This document shows positions 21,667 to 31,550 of a stretch of DNA of 64,000 bases, piece after piece (the first letter of the stretch is position 1; each line of letters starts with the position of its first letter). The notes under the pieces were generated by a model. That model made no database searches. It was not told where the DNA came from and saw only the letters and a program-made list of their open reading frames with translations. Position numbers and translations under genes: made by a program. Location: the NCBI RefSeq assembly GCF_035222275.1, contig NW_026946359.1, positions 7,254,001-7,318,000 of the forward strand, given 5' to 3'. Source of the stretch: Podospora bellae-mahoneyi (Eukaryota > Ascomycota > Sordariomycetes > Sordariales > Podosporaceae).

Positions 21667-23787
21667 ATGGGCAACACCAACAACAGCAGAACACCGACGC
21701 AGGACGATCCCAATATCACTACAACTACAGAATGGGATTCAGGTGATAGCGAGGGCGTCGATTATGTCTACCAGGACAACCGCAAGCCCTCGCCCCCTTC
21801 CGACAAGAAGACCGTGAAGGCCAGGAGTCCAAGGAGGAAGAGATCACCTAAGGCAAAACCCCGCTGCTACAAGTGCGTATGTGGAGCAACTTTACACACG
21901 CCTGCCGCTGACGAAGATGTCGGCGAAGAAACCGTCTTTGAGTTAGACACCGACTCTGAGAACGACGGATTCCACAGGAGCCATCCGACGAGGCCAAAAT
22001 CCCCTCCTACGCCTGAGCCCAAGTCGCCAACTCCTGAACCCATTCCACAGCCCACCCCGGAGAGCCAGGAAAAGAGTCGCAAGGTCAAGAAGAAGAGCGC
22101 TACCAAGAAGAGTCACTCCAAAAGGTCTCCATCTCCGTACATTGAGGAGTACCCCGAGCAGGCTACTAGGCCAACCATCCTTTTGAGAGAGCACAAGGCT
22201 CCCCGAAGGTTCTCCACATCCGATGCCAAACGTGCGGTCGACACCGAAGAGCGCTCCTCGCCGACGTCTTCTGCGAGAGGCAGATCACCCCCAGCCAGGC
22301 GCTTTTCGACCGCATCTCCGGACAAAGCGGCGAGACCTTCCCCCAAACGATCTTCGCACCGTCGACATCATCTTGCAGCCATGCAAAGTGCGGAGGGCGA
22401 GCACCCCCTTGGCACAACACCACCCAAGAAGCTCATCGGCAACCATGGGGACCGCGACCAGGTCTCCGAGGTGGAAGACACTGGGCCGCCATTCCCACGC
22501 CAAACACATCATGGCTCAAGTAACCAAATACCCAAAAACATTACTCGCAGTTCAGCCTGGACGGAGCATCAGCCACAATGTTCGTCATCGTGGCCGCTTA
22601 ACCCAGGTTTCCATCACCCACCGGGACAACCACCTCAGCAACCAGCACAGCAAGACCTTCAGTACGACAGCGATGACGAGAGTGAACATGATACACCACA
22701 CAACGAGTCCAAGTTTGCGGACAACACTTTTTCGAGACCGTCTAGGCAGTCTTCATTCATGGGGGACCAGTGGCAGATGGATGAAGAGTTGAAGAGAGAT
22801 AGGGAGTGGGAGGAGGAACAAGAGAGAGAAAGAGAAAGGATGTTGGAAAAGGAACGAGCTCTGCAGAGAGCTCGAGAGTTGGAGATGGAGAGGGGCTTGA
22901 GCAGAGAAAGAGCACGGGAGATGGAACGCCAACGAATACAGAGAGAGTTTGAAGAGCGACAACGACTCGAACGAGAGCAAGAGGAGCGACGACGCCACGA
23001 GGAGCGTGAGCGTGAGCGTACCCGTTCTATGCCCCACCGGCGCCGAACAATGCCCGCCCGGTTGGCTGTAGGAAATATGGATCAGGGCCCCAAGTCTGTG
23101 GTCACGGAGCTATGCGATATTTGGCGTGGCCGTGCTTCCGACTGGGAGTCTCCATATCCTTCAGACAATGAAATCTACTCCGACGACGACGACGACGACG
23201 ACGACGACATGGGCCACCACAATCGACCTTTCCACCACGGTGGTCCATCAAGGTTACTGCTCCTCGACAGCTGCCCACCGCGAGAGACTTCCCCCTCACT
23301 GCTCCCACCACACGGAGCTAGAAGTCATTTTGGTCTCGCTCCTATCGGGCGCCCGCCTGCACCGACAACGAGATCCCGTTCCCCTGCTCCCTTCCCAGGT
23401 CCCCGTTTGGGTCGCACTTGGGCAGGTCATTCAAGCAGCAATACGGTGAACGGGTTCTTGCTGTTGGAGGCGGGGCCCCTGATGATGGAACCTGAGATGA
23501 TGGATGAGGATGAACAAGGGGAGGAGATGTTCCCACAAGGCACTGATCCTGCGCATCGAGGGTGGACGTATCCAATGGTGAGTCCTGTTTCGGAACCGCC
23601 TCGACTTTCACGGTCGGTGGTTTTGAGAAGACGGTCGATGGCACCGGATGAGCCACCTATTTTTTGCGCGAGGAAGACGAAGGAGATGTTGTCGCCTACG
23701 CCGGTTAGGGCAACGAGGTTTGATTTTGAAGGTTGGGGTCGCGATAGGAGTTCGAGGAGTTCGTTGGGGTTGGGGTTGATGGTTTGA
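21667..23787 (+). CDS. Hypothetical disordered protein with charged helical segment
   Basis: A single exon of 706 aa starting at ATG 21667 (CAAAATGGGC). Near residue 65 is CYKCVCGA, a small Cys cluster. A Lys/Ser/Pro-rich region follows (SPTPEP repeats), and residues about 375-450 are almost continuous Glu/Arg/Met/Leu (EEEQERERERMLEKERALQR and similar), predicted to form a single charged helix or coiled coil. A run of nine Asp lies near residue 510 (GAC repeat at 23181-23210). No enzymatic motif is present. Like the gene just upstream it pairs a Cys cluster with a disordered body, but the sequences are not obviously homologous. The long intronless frame and ATG context support coding; the function is unknown. 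Confidence 0.65.
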   Translation: MGNTNNSRTPTQDDPNITTTTEWDSGDSEGVDYVYQDNRKPSPPSDKKTVKARSPRRKRSPKAKPRCYKCVCGATLHTPAADEDVGEETVFELDTDSENDGFHRSHPTRPKSPPTPEPKSPTPEPIPQPTPESQEKSRKVKKKSATKKSHSKRSPSPYIEEYPEQATRPTILLREHKAPRRFSTSDAKRAVDTEERSSPTSSARGRSPPARRFSTASPDKAARPSPKRSSHRRHHLAAMQSAEGEHPLGTTPPKKLIGNHGDRDQVSEVEDTGPPFPRQTHHGSSNQIPKNITRSSAWTEHQPQCSSSWPLNPGFHHPPGQPPQQPAQQDLQYDSDDESEHDTPHNESKFADNTFSRPSRQSSFMGDQWQMDEELKRDREWEEEQERERERMLEKERALQRARELEMERGLSRERAREMERQRIQREFEERQRLEREQEERRRHEERERERTRSMPHRRRTMPARLAVGNMDQGPKSVVTELCDIWRGRASDWESPYPSDNEIYSDDDDDDDDDMGHHNRPFHHGGPSRLLLLDSCPPRETSPSLLPPHGARSHFGLAPIGRPPAPTTRSRSPAPFPGPRLGRTWAGHSSSNTVNGFLLLEAGPLMMEPEMMDEDEQGEEMFPQGTDPAHRGWTYPMVSPVSEPPRLSRSVVLRRRSMAPDEPPIFCARKTKEMLSPTPVRATRFDFEGWGRDRSSRSSLGLGLMV

Positions 23788-24769
23788 GAGGGGAGGCAAG
23801 GTTACTAGACCTACATCCTCGGGAGAGGGGGAGTTTGGAGTTTGGACGTTCAGTTGGGGGTGCAGGCAAGGCTACTAGGCCTGCCTATTGCGATATCATG
23901 GATGCTGGATGGTGTCTAGATGGTTGAGCATTCGCATGTGGGGAGTTGGCGGCTGTGACATGATTGCATACGACTCGGCGTTTCAAAAAGAGGGTATCTT
24001 GTTTTGTTCTCGGTGGCGTGATGAGGAATTTCAGAGGGCTAGAGCTGGAGGTCATACGGAGTCTTTTTGTTGTTTGTTGGGCGGTGGACAGATAATACGT
24101 ATTTGAGAAGGAGGACGGACCTGAATTGTATCGACAAAGACAAGAAGGAAGTGGAGGATATTCAAGCTCATCAGCACACATATTTCCTTTGTATAGAATA
24201 AAAAATTAGTAGATAGATTTGATCGTTATGACCAACTGAGCAATAGATTAGATCTGTCGATAGATGTTCGAGGCGTTGATGGCGTGTTTGACGTGATATA
24301 TTTGCGGAAAATGTGGTCAAGGCAGTTTGGAGCAGACCTTGGGACCCAGCCGTTTCTTTGTGTTCATGTTCCATGTCCAGCTGCAAAGGGTGTTGTGATA
24401 TGTTGGTTGGTAATCAGAGCCATTGTTGTACAAGCGGAGCGAGAAAGAAAAATGGTGCAACTATCAAAAGTTGTTTGGTGTCGACGAGGACATACCGTCC
24501 TCGACCTTCGCGCCAATGATTGGACGGGCGAACCGAGGAGGATTGCCTGAAGTGGAGAGGGCCAGTTCCTGGTTGTGATATTTGTCAGAGAGAGGGTGAC
24601 AGGCTTTTAATTTGCATGGCTTTGTTCTGTTCGATGGACCTTGCGGTCAGTTAGGTAGACATTTTGGTTCGGAAGGAGGAGGAGGCTTCAGTGAGATCTT
24701 AGATCGTTGGTGGGTGAAGCAGTTCTGGCGATATTTATTACCGAGTGCAACACTTAGCATCATTCTCGA
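23788..24769. other. Intergenic
   Basis: 3' flank of the 706-aa gene up to the inverted-repeat element. No gene is supported. Confidence 0.5.
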
Positions 24770-25160
24770 GAGAGAACATTTACACGGACAGCCCCTTGAT
24801 TATGTTATTAGTATCCCCCGTCCTTACCTACTTTACTTACCCTTCCTATTATCTAATTAAAAGCTCTCAAGAATAATATTAAGTATTCGAATAATTTTAA
24901 AAAGCCTTTATATTATCTTCAAAGACCTTTACATTATTTTTAACAGCCTTTAAATTACCTTTAAGTGCCTTTGAATTATCTTTGAAGGCCTTTTAACCAT
25001 CTTTTCAATATCTTTTAACCATCTTTCAACTTTTAACTTTCTTTTAGAGCCTAATAAATACCTTTTAACCTTTAATGATTATACTTTGTAACATAGCTAA
25101 ATTCTATATTAAGTGGGGAGTGTTGGTAAGATAAATAGGGGGCTCTGTATAGGTTCTCTT
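24770..25160 (-). mobile_element. Small non-autonomous DNA transposon (MITE-like), copy 1
   Basis: A 391-bp AT-rich element with terminal inverted repeats of about 34 bp: the left end begins GAGAGAACATTTACACGG and the reverse complement of the right end begins AAGAGAACCTATACAGAG. It is flanked by ATTCTCGA (24762-24769) and ATTCTAGA (25161-25168), a 7-of-8 match that looks like an 8-bp target duplication of the kind made by hAT transposases. The body is non-coding and made of degenerate CCTTTAAxxTATCTTxAAxG units. A second copy lies in opposite orientation at 51280-51599, similar along its whole length. The differences are mostly C-to-T/G-to-A, consistent with RIP. The hAT assignment is inference from duplication length. 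Confidence 0.75.
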
Positions 25161-25217
25161 ATTCTAGATTGGCAGTTTAACAGAGTGTTTGATTTTGAGA
25201 ATTGTCCATCGTTTGCT

Positions 25218-26105
25218 TTAAGATTCTACACACACAAACGACAGCTCGCTCCAGTCCGCCAGACTACTCTCCCCATCACTCAGGAACTGAGCATAGACTT
25301 CATCGTCAAGATGAGACCACTCCGACTCCGCGTCCAGGGCCGCAAGATCCTTAACGTGAACCCCTTGTCGCCGACGGCCTTTCCCTCTTCTCCCTTTCTT
25401 CATCGTGTCCACAACCTGAATAGTATATAGGCAGGCCTCATCCCCAAAGCCGCCATAATTCACCTGAAGGTCCTCGGGACCGATAAGTCCCTGGCGGACA
25501 AGCTCTGCGACTTCCCAGTCCTCAACGGTAGCATCAGCTGCGATGGGCATCGGACCACGTGGCCAGGCTTTTCGGTTGGCAGCGTGTATCCTTGCCACGT
25601 CGTCGTCGTCGTCGAAGGCAAGAGTGACGCCTTCATCGATGATTCTTTTGGGTCCGGTGATGGCTTTTGGCTGTCGCTTTTGTGATGGTTTTTTCACCTC
25701 ATCCTGGTGATGTCTCGGCTTTGACGTGACCTCTGATCCAGCGGGCAATGCTGGTGCGTCTAGCTCTTCTGTCGCCGTCTTTGTCTGCGTTGTTGTGGCA
25801 TCGGCCTCCACTGGGGTGTTCTGATCAGGTTTGTCCCCCTCGTTGCTGTCCTTGTTTTCGATTGCCGTCGCTGCCGCCGCCGCCGCCGCCATCATAGCCC
25901 TTCTGGAAGCTCTAGGCAAGGTCTTACTCCTCTTGGCTGCGTTTTCTGCGCGGACCGACTCCCAATACTCCTTGCGATGGCTCCGTGACCCAGGATGGTG
26001 GAATTGGCGGACGTAACACGGTCGTCCACCCCAATTCAATTGCATCATGCACCAGTCGCACTCGTACCGGTCCCATGGGTAGGTGTCCCGTCCGCGCCGT
26101 CCCAT
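25218..26105 (-). CDS. Hypothetical protein
   Basis: A single exon of 295 aa starting at ATG 26105 (MGRRGRDTYPWDRYECDWC). The N-terminal 40 residues contain CDWCMMQLNWGGRPC, a possible small metal or disulphide site, followed by an Ala-rich run (GCC/GCT repeat), a disordered Lys/Pro/Thr linker, and a more ordered-looking C-terminal half with VARIHAANRKAWPRGPMPI and VEDWEVAELVRQGLIGPEDL, ending in an acidic tail. The second half resembles a small folded domain, but I recognise no family. The stop codon lies only 58 bp from the MITE-like element, which therefore probably supplies the transcript's 3' end. Confidence 0.6.
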   Translation of the reverse strand: MGRRGRDTYPWDRYECDWCMMQLNWGGRPCYVRQFHHPGSRSHRKEYWESVRAENAAKRSKTLPRASRRAMMAAAAAAATAIENKDSNEGDKPDQNTPVEADATTTQTKTATEELDAPALPAGSEVTSKPRHHQDEVKKPSQKRQPKAITGPKRIIDEGVTLAFDDDDDVARIHAANRKAWPRGPMPIAADATVEDWEVAELVRQGLIGPEDLQVNYGGFGDEACLYTIQVVDTMKKGRRGKGRRRQGVHVKDLAALDAESEWSHLDDEVYAQFLSDGESSLADWSELSFVCVES

Positions 26106-26622
26106 TGTAGTTGATGTGTTTTCTGTTGCTGAAGTCTGAAGAAGGTTTGATGGTGGTGAGCAGACGCTGCTGGGTTGAGGTAGGTATTTGTAGTGGTAGG
26201 TTCAACGGCTGTGCACTGTTGACTTATACAACTTTAGCACCAACGACAATATAAGCGAGGATCCCGCCGGCCGGTGTGTGACTCAGGCCGGCGGCCCCCA
26301 CCAGGTTGCAAGCGCAGAGTTGAGCTCAACTAAACGCAAGGTACTCGGTATTTTCCTTTCTTTGCTTCTAAAAGAAAAAGAAAAAAAAAAGAAACCCGCG
26401 ATACTGGTTTCAAGATGTTTCCATGGCCGGCATTGGGCTGCCATCTAGGAAAGAAGGTCACACTGTCATTGGCACTCGCGTCCACTCCTTTGATGCTGAG
26501 AGAACCAACTTCAATTTGGAAACCGCCGCCAAGATAACTCCATGAATGATGAACTGTACAGGTAGCAAGCCGTATTTTCCATTGCTGGCCAAAGTACGCA
26601 TGGAACAATGCATCGGTCCGCG
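26106..26622. other. Intergenic
   Basis: 5' flank of the 295-aa gene and 3' flank of the kinase-like gene. It includes an A-rich stretch near 26370-26390. Nothing else was recognised. Confidence 0.5.
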
Positions 26623-28269
26623 TCATACACACAGCTGATTCAACCGCAGGACCACCTTCTCGATGTATCTTACTCCCACTCTGATCCCATCCTCATCCTG
26701 GAACTCGCGCTCATCTCCAAAGTCTTGATTGTCCGGGTCAAGACAGGTCAGACATGTCTCTACAATCTCGGCATACCTCGTTCCCATGCATTGAGGCAGC
26801 TCGTTCCGCGCTAGATGTAGAAGGAACTCCTTGCCTCGGGTGTGTAGAAAATGGTTGACCTGTTTGATGTCCGGATGTGGCGACACAGGCAGGATCTCGG
26901 TGGGCAGTGCTTGGCCGGTCTGGGGATGGTATCGTATGAACGATTTCCAGAAGCCAATCTCCAGGAGACAAACGCCGAGACTGTAAATATCGTGTTGCAT
27001 GATGTAATCTTCATTCGGCGAGGCTCCTTGGCGGGAAGAATGCCGGTAGAGATTTCGCTCCAGAGTGTCATCCCCAAGCCGCTGGGTTGCGCCATCCTCC
27101 CGTCGAAAGTTCTCGAAGCCCACAAGAAAGAGTGACTGCGAAGGCAAGCCCGATTTGCTGCTGGTGAAGACCAGTATGGATTCCGGGCGGATGTTTTTGT
27201 GAACGAAGCCGAACGTGTGGACGTAGCTGACGGACCTGGCGAGTTGTTTTGCGTAGTCGAATCGTAGTGACAGGGTTTGAGGAGGAGCTGTATGGGATAG
27301 CACATACCGAAGGCTGTTGGGAATTCCGGTAGTGTGGACTGGCTGTCTGAAGACCATCGTCAACATTGATGGAGCTGTAGTACGATCGTGACGGCCTTTT
27401 TCCGGTGGTGATAATGGGACGGCCACTCCTTTGCATGCGAGAAGGCCGAATGTATGAGGGTCGTTGTGCTGAAGCTTCCTGGCCAGGTCTCTTGCGTCCT
27501 TCTTGATGAGCTGATACTTGGCTACCGGCTCGCATGTGATTTGGTTGAGAATGTAAACCCCAACCTGACCATTTCCGTACAACCGTTGCGCGATTGAGAT
27601 CTGCGAGAATGCTACTTGTTGAATGAACATCTTGGACAGCTCTGCCGCGTCGAAGGTTAATCCCGCTTCTGATGAACCACCGTATGGGCTGTCTTGCATG
27701 CGACTCGCTCTTATGGTGACTGTGGACGGAATGGCTGTTGCTGTATTGGAGTGTGGTTTGTCGTCGATCGCGTCAAGATTGGTAGGCGTTTGGAGAGCGA
27801 GGTCGACCTGTGAGTCGGCGATTCTCATGAGAAGAAACCATGATTGGTCCGTTGTTTGTTGCCAGGTCTCCAGCTCCTCGATGGCCTTGTCTAGACTCTT
27901 CTTTATCAAGATGTATTTGCCCCTACGTGCATTAACCTCAAGGCTGTGGTTGATCTCGAGAAACACAGGCAGCGGCCTTACAAGTCGATTGATTATACCT
28001 GTGACAATTTCCAGCTTACTCAGAAGAATCCGAAGTGTCTGGCCCCAGATCTCGCGATGGTCATCTTCTATCAGATGTTGGATGCGCTTCAGAAAGTCGA
28101 GCTTGTGGGTAAATAGCATCCAGTTGTTGTCGAGACGGATCACACGCTCTGATATTTGAGCATCTGCTTGGCGTAGGCTCGCACACAGGGCCCTGAGTTG
28201 TCTTCCATACTTCAGACACAAGTCAATTGTCGGTGGTAGGGCAAGAGCCAGTCCAACAAGCTCGGCCAT
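26623..28269 (-). CDS. Helical N-terminal domain plus kinase-like (probably inactive) domain protein
   Basis: A single exon of 548 aa. I start at ATG 28269 (MAELVGLALALPPTIDLC); the frame is open 42 codons further, but from a TTG. Residues 1-170 are strongly helical with a hydrophobic start, the layout of HeLo-like domains that head many fungal cell-death and NLR-associated proteins. Residues about 215-540 follow the protein-kinase fold. YAKQLARSVSYVHTFGFVHK leads into HKNIRPESIL in the catalytic-loop position (Asp replaced by Asn), VGFENF stands where DFG is expected, and DIYSLGVCLLEIGFW matches the DxWxxG helix. Loss of the catalytic Asp argues for a pseudokinase. HeLo assignment is inference. 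It is transcribed divergently from an intact-looking kinase 535 bp away. Confidence 0.75.
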   Translation of the reverse strand: MAELVGLALALPPTIDLCLKYGRQLRALCASLRQADAQISERVIRLDNNWMLFTHKLDFLKRIQHLIEDDHREIWGQTLRILLSKLEIVTGIINRLVRPLPVFLEINHSLEVNARRGKYILIKKSLDKAIEELETWQQTTDQSWFLLMRIADSQVDLALQTPTNLDAIDDKPHSNTATAIPSTVTIRASRMQDSPYGGSSEAGLTFDAAELSKMFIQQVAFSQISIAQRLYGNGQVGVYILNQITCEPVAKYQLIKKDARDLARKLQHNDPHTFGLLACKGVAVPLSPPEKGRHDRTTAPSMLTMVFRQPVHTTGIPNSLRYVLSHTAPPQTLSLRFDYAKQLARSVSYVHTFGFVHKNIRPESILVFTSSKSGLPSQSLFLVGFENFRREDGATQRLGDDTLERNLYRHSSRQGASPNEDYIMQHDIYSLGVCLLEIGFWKSFIRYHPQTGQALPTEILPVSPHPDIKQVNHFLHTRGKEFLLHLARNELPQCMGTRYAEIVETCLTCLDPDNQDFGDEREFQDEDGIRVGVRYIEKVVLRLNQLCV

Positions 28270-28803
28270 ATTGGCAGAGTTCTTCTGGCCCACACGACAC
28301 GAGGAAGAACTGGCCAAACTCTGGTTAGACTGTGCCAAAGAACTTGTAAGAACACGGTTTGAGCGATCGAGGGGTGGTTGCAGCGAGGCGGCCAAATGCG
28401 AACCAATAATAAGGCAGACGAGGCAGACTTCCGGGTTGTTTCTTCAACACTTCATGTGACTTCGTGCAGGCCGCGGGCTGAGGACGCTGTGATTGAGCGC
28501 CACGATTTGCCGGCTGCATATCTGGTGTGGCAGAATATATACAAGGAGCACGAAGCCAAAACACGGCCTCGGTCACTCATTGGACAGAATGAAACCAGGA
28601 GCTGAGCCACCGCCCACTGCCATCCAGCTTTCCCCGCAACACAAAACTGCCCCTTCCTCTGATGGTTGTGAACGCTCGAGACTGCAGCTGACTCATTTAT
28701 CCTTGATACCTTCCATACGCTCCGTCCCAAGACATTCAACGCTCATTATTAGTTGCCTAACCAAGCATTCCACGCCTACTGGTCATGTTCAAGTTGACAA
28801 TCA
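28270..28803. promoter_or_regulatory. Divergent promoter region between two kinase-family genes
   Basis: 534 bp between opposite start codons. An AATATATAC motif near 28533-28541 could serve as a TATA element. Shared regulation of the two genes is possible, but no binding sites were identified. Confidence 0.4.
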
Positions 28804-31015
28804 ATGGCGAACCATACTTCGATGTCGCTGGAAGCAGTCCATGACACCAGACTTCCAGCAACTGTCGAGGCGAATGTCACCGTTCACCGCGTAACAACAG
28901 TACGACAAGGCAACCCATCATGGTGGCAAGAACGATGGGTGCGGCATGATAACAACATTCTTGGACACGGAGGATGCGGTCTGGTATGGTTAGAAAAGAA
29001 AGAAAAGATCCTCGAAGCGGAGGAAGACAGATGGAGAGCGGTGAAAGCCATTCGAGTAGCTGACAGCAAGAGCACCAACGAAGGCGTCCGCTACGTCCGT
29101 GAGTTGGAAGCGTTGAAAAGATTCTCTCAACCGAAGGTATGTACCTCGATGATGATGTTGTGCGTGTGCACCTACTTAGTCACCGTTTTACATGCTGACT
29201 TTTCCCCAAGTATGCCGATTTCTTTGTTGAGTTCTTTGGATGGTACGAAATCCCAAATTACCTCTGCATCGCCATGGAGTATTGCGAGCATGGTGACTTG
29301 AGGAGGTATCTTCAAACGGTCAAAACCATGCCTGAAGACGAGGTGAAGGTGGTTGCTTCCCAAGTATTGGGTGCTCTGGAAATGATGCACGAGGCGGGGT
29401 ATACTCATAGAGATGTGAAGCCCGCGGTGAGTACATTATGCAAAAGCTGAATTCAACAAGGCTTGAGCTCTAATGATGTTCTTCACAGAACATTCTCATC
29501 AAATCTAAGCCGCCGCAGAGATGGTGGGTCAAGGTGTGCGACTTGGGCCTGAGCAAACGTGCTGAGGACATAGCTGGCGCTTCTACGACTGTAAGGGGCA
29601 CGCCCGGCTTTCTGGCACCGGAAGTGTTGGACTGCGATCCCAGCACAGGGCAGAGAGACTCTTTTCCCATCGACATGTGGTGTTTTGGCGAGACGGTTTA
29701 CCAAATGTTGACCGGAGAGCCAGTCTTCAAAACCCTGGCAGCTCTTTTTCATTACCGGGCTGGCAGCATCGAATTCCCGGATCAGGCTTTCCAACGAGTC
29801 AACGCCAGTCCAGAAGCCCGTCACTTCGTACGATCATTGATGCTTGCGCATCCTCCTCTTCGTCGCACGGCCACCGCGCATCCGATATATGGCGCCCAAG
29901 GTCATCCTTGGATGGCAATCAAAACCATAAAAAATCTGGTGATCAAGTCGCGGTCGGCAGTCTCGTACGAAACAGCCACTGCGTGGCCTCCCCCACTTCC
30001 TCAAGACGGGGATCAAATCACGGGAGTCTCTGGGAAATGGACGCAAACAGTGGAGATCGCAAAACACTCCATGGCACATGCCATAGGCTCTTTCGGAGAT
30101 CAGTCCGAATCTCAACTTCCTTCGATTTACCCTGCCCTCCCAGGACTTGGCCAGCTATATCACCCTTCTCTACAATATGCATACAGCAACTCCACATTCA
30201 ATCCATTTTACTACTTTCTGTCACCTAGCAATTACTATGTTGCTCAATATCTCAACGCAATGATCAATACGATGTCAGGTGGCGGCTACAAGTTACCTGC
30301 AGTATCTTTGCGCAGATCAGTTCTGCCAAAGCGAGTCAAGGCTCTCTTTCCAAGAAACGTGGCCCGCTCAAAACCAGCAGAAGTAGTCAAAAGGGAATTC
30401 AAGGAAGCGATCACCAAAGCGGCCAGCAAGGTGACAGACAACAGGCTTCAACCAAAGGATACAAATCTCGACGCCCAAGAGTCGATAAAGCAACATATCG
30501 AGGCTGCAGATCAGCATTCTGACTCGAATGGTAACTCCCAACCGCTCGTAGGCCAGTCAACATATCAGCAGCCTGGGCTCAGTGGCGAGACTCGATTTTC
30601 CGTCAATAAAGAAAACAAGAACTTTGCGGAGGATTTCAAGCCGACGATTCCTGTCCCGTCTGAGATGGCCGAGCTCTTCAGTCGTGGGACGCCACCAAAG
30701 TCCAATCCAGCAGGCACGGCAGGGGCAGAGGATCATGACTCGTTGCGTGACGAAACGGAAGAAAGTTGGACTGTTGTTACGTCAAGGCGAAAGCATTCTG
30801 GACCAGCAAAGAGGCGACCAGCACCCCCGTCTCCATCGACTCATGCTAGAGCCTTGCCGGCTCGCAAGAGCACACCGACTCCAAATTCTGATGTACTAAC
30901 AACTCAAGTCTTGCCAGTTATGGCACGTCGACCGGCCCCGCGACTACCACAAGCAATCATTGGCAGACAATCTTGGGCCGAGGTAGTTGCTACAGAGGGC
31001 GGGGAGCCTGAGTGA
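28804..31015 (+). CDS. Serine/threonine protein kinase with disordered tail
   Basis: Three exons, 28804-29136, 29211-29426 and 29489-31015, all phase 0 with good GT-AG signals and CTGAC-like branch sites (691 aa). Kinase landmarks are the glycine loop GHGGCG (54-59), the ATP-binding Lys81 in AVKAI, Glu100 in the alpha-C helix, the catalytic loop HRDVKPA-NIL (177-186, split by intron 2), DLG (201-203) in place of DFG, and the activation segment ending GTPGFLAPE. DLG is seen in active fungal kinases, so activity is likely. After about residue 290 the protein is disordered, ending in SWTVVTSRR ... RQSWAEVV. The overall layout does not match a named yeast kinase that I can pin down. Its head-to-head neighbour is a kinase-like protein. 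Confidence 0.85.
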
Positions 31016-31550
31016 CAGAGTGTTCAGAAAACCTGTCTTTCTAGCAAGAAGTTGCGATCTGGTAGGCACCCGGTTCGAGGGGCAAAAGACGATTGTTTTA
31101 TGATATCGAATCGGATTGCCGGATCGACAACTATACACGATCCGCACCATGGTTGGTGCAGGGCTCAAAAGCTTAGCATCCGTGACGTGCCAAGGCCCCC
31201 CTGAAGAAACCGCCCTCGGCTCAACTTGCCGACAACACGCTACGAAACCTCTTTCCCCACACACTGCAACCAAAGGTTCCGAGCTCGCGGGGCTCCGCCA
31301 ACGAGCCTTGTAATAAAAGTATGGTGCGGCTGTGCTACTGTTGCGATGCTGCTCGGTTCTGAAGCCCCTGTTGCCGTTTCATGGAAACTTTTGGCAAGTC
31401 AATGCGAATTTCAGGGTCCTTTCCAAGGGGTGAGGACGATGCACGGCGCAACACCAAGATGGACAATAAGAGGGCACACGATGCCACTCGACTCTCGGTC
31501 GAGAGTCACAAAGTGCGAACCCTCAGTCTGTCTTTTCCGCAAACACAACA
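31016..31550. other. Intergenic
   Basis: Between two plus-strand genes. It probably holds the promoter of the SGNH hydrolase gene. No extra gene is supported. Confidence 0.5.
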
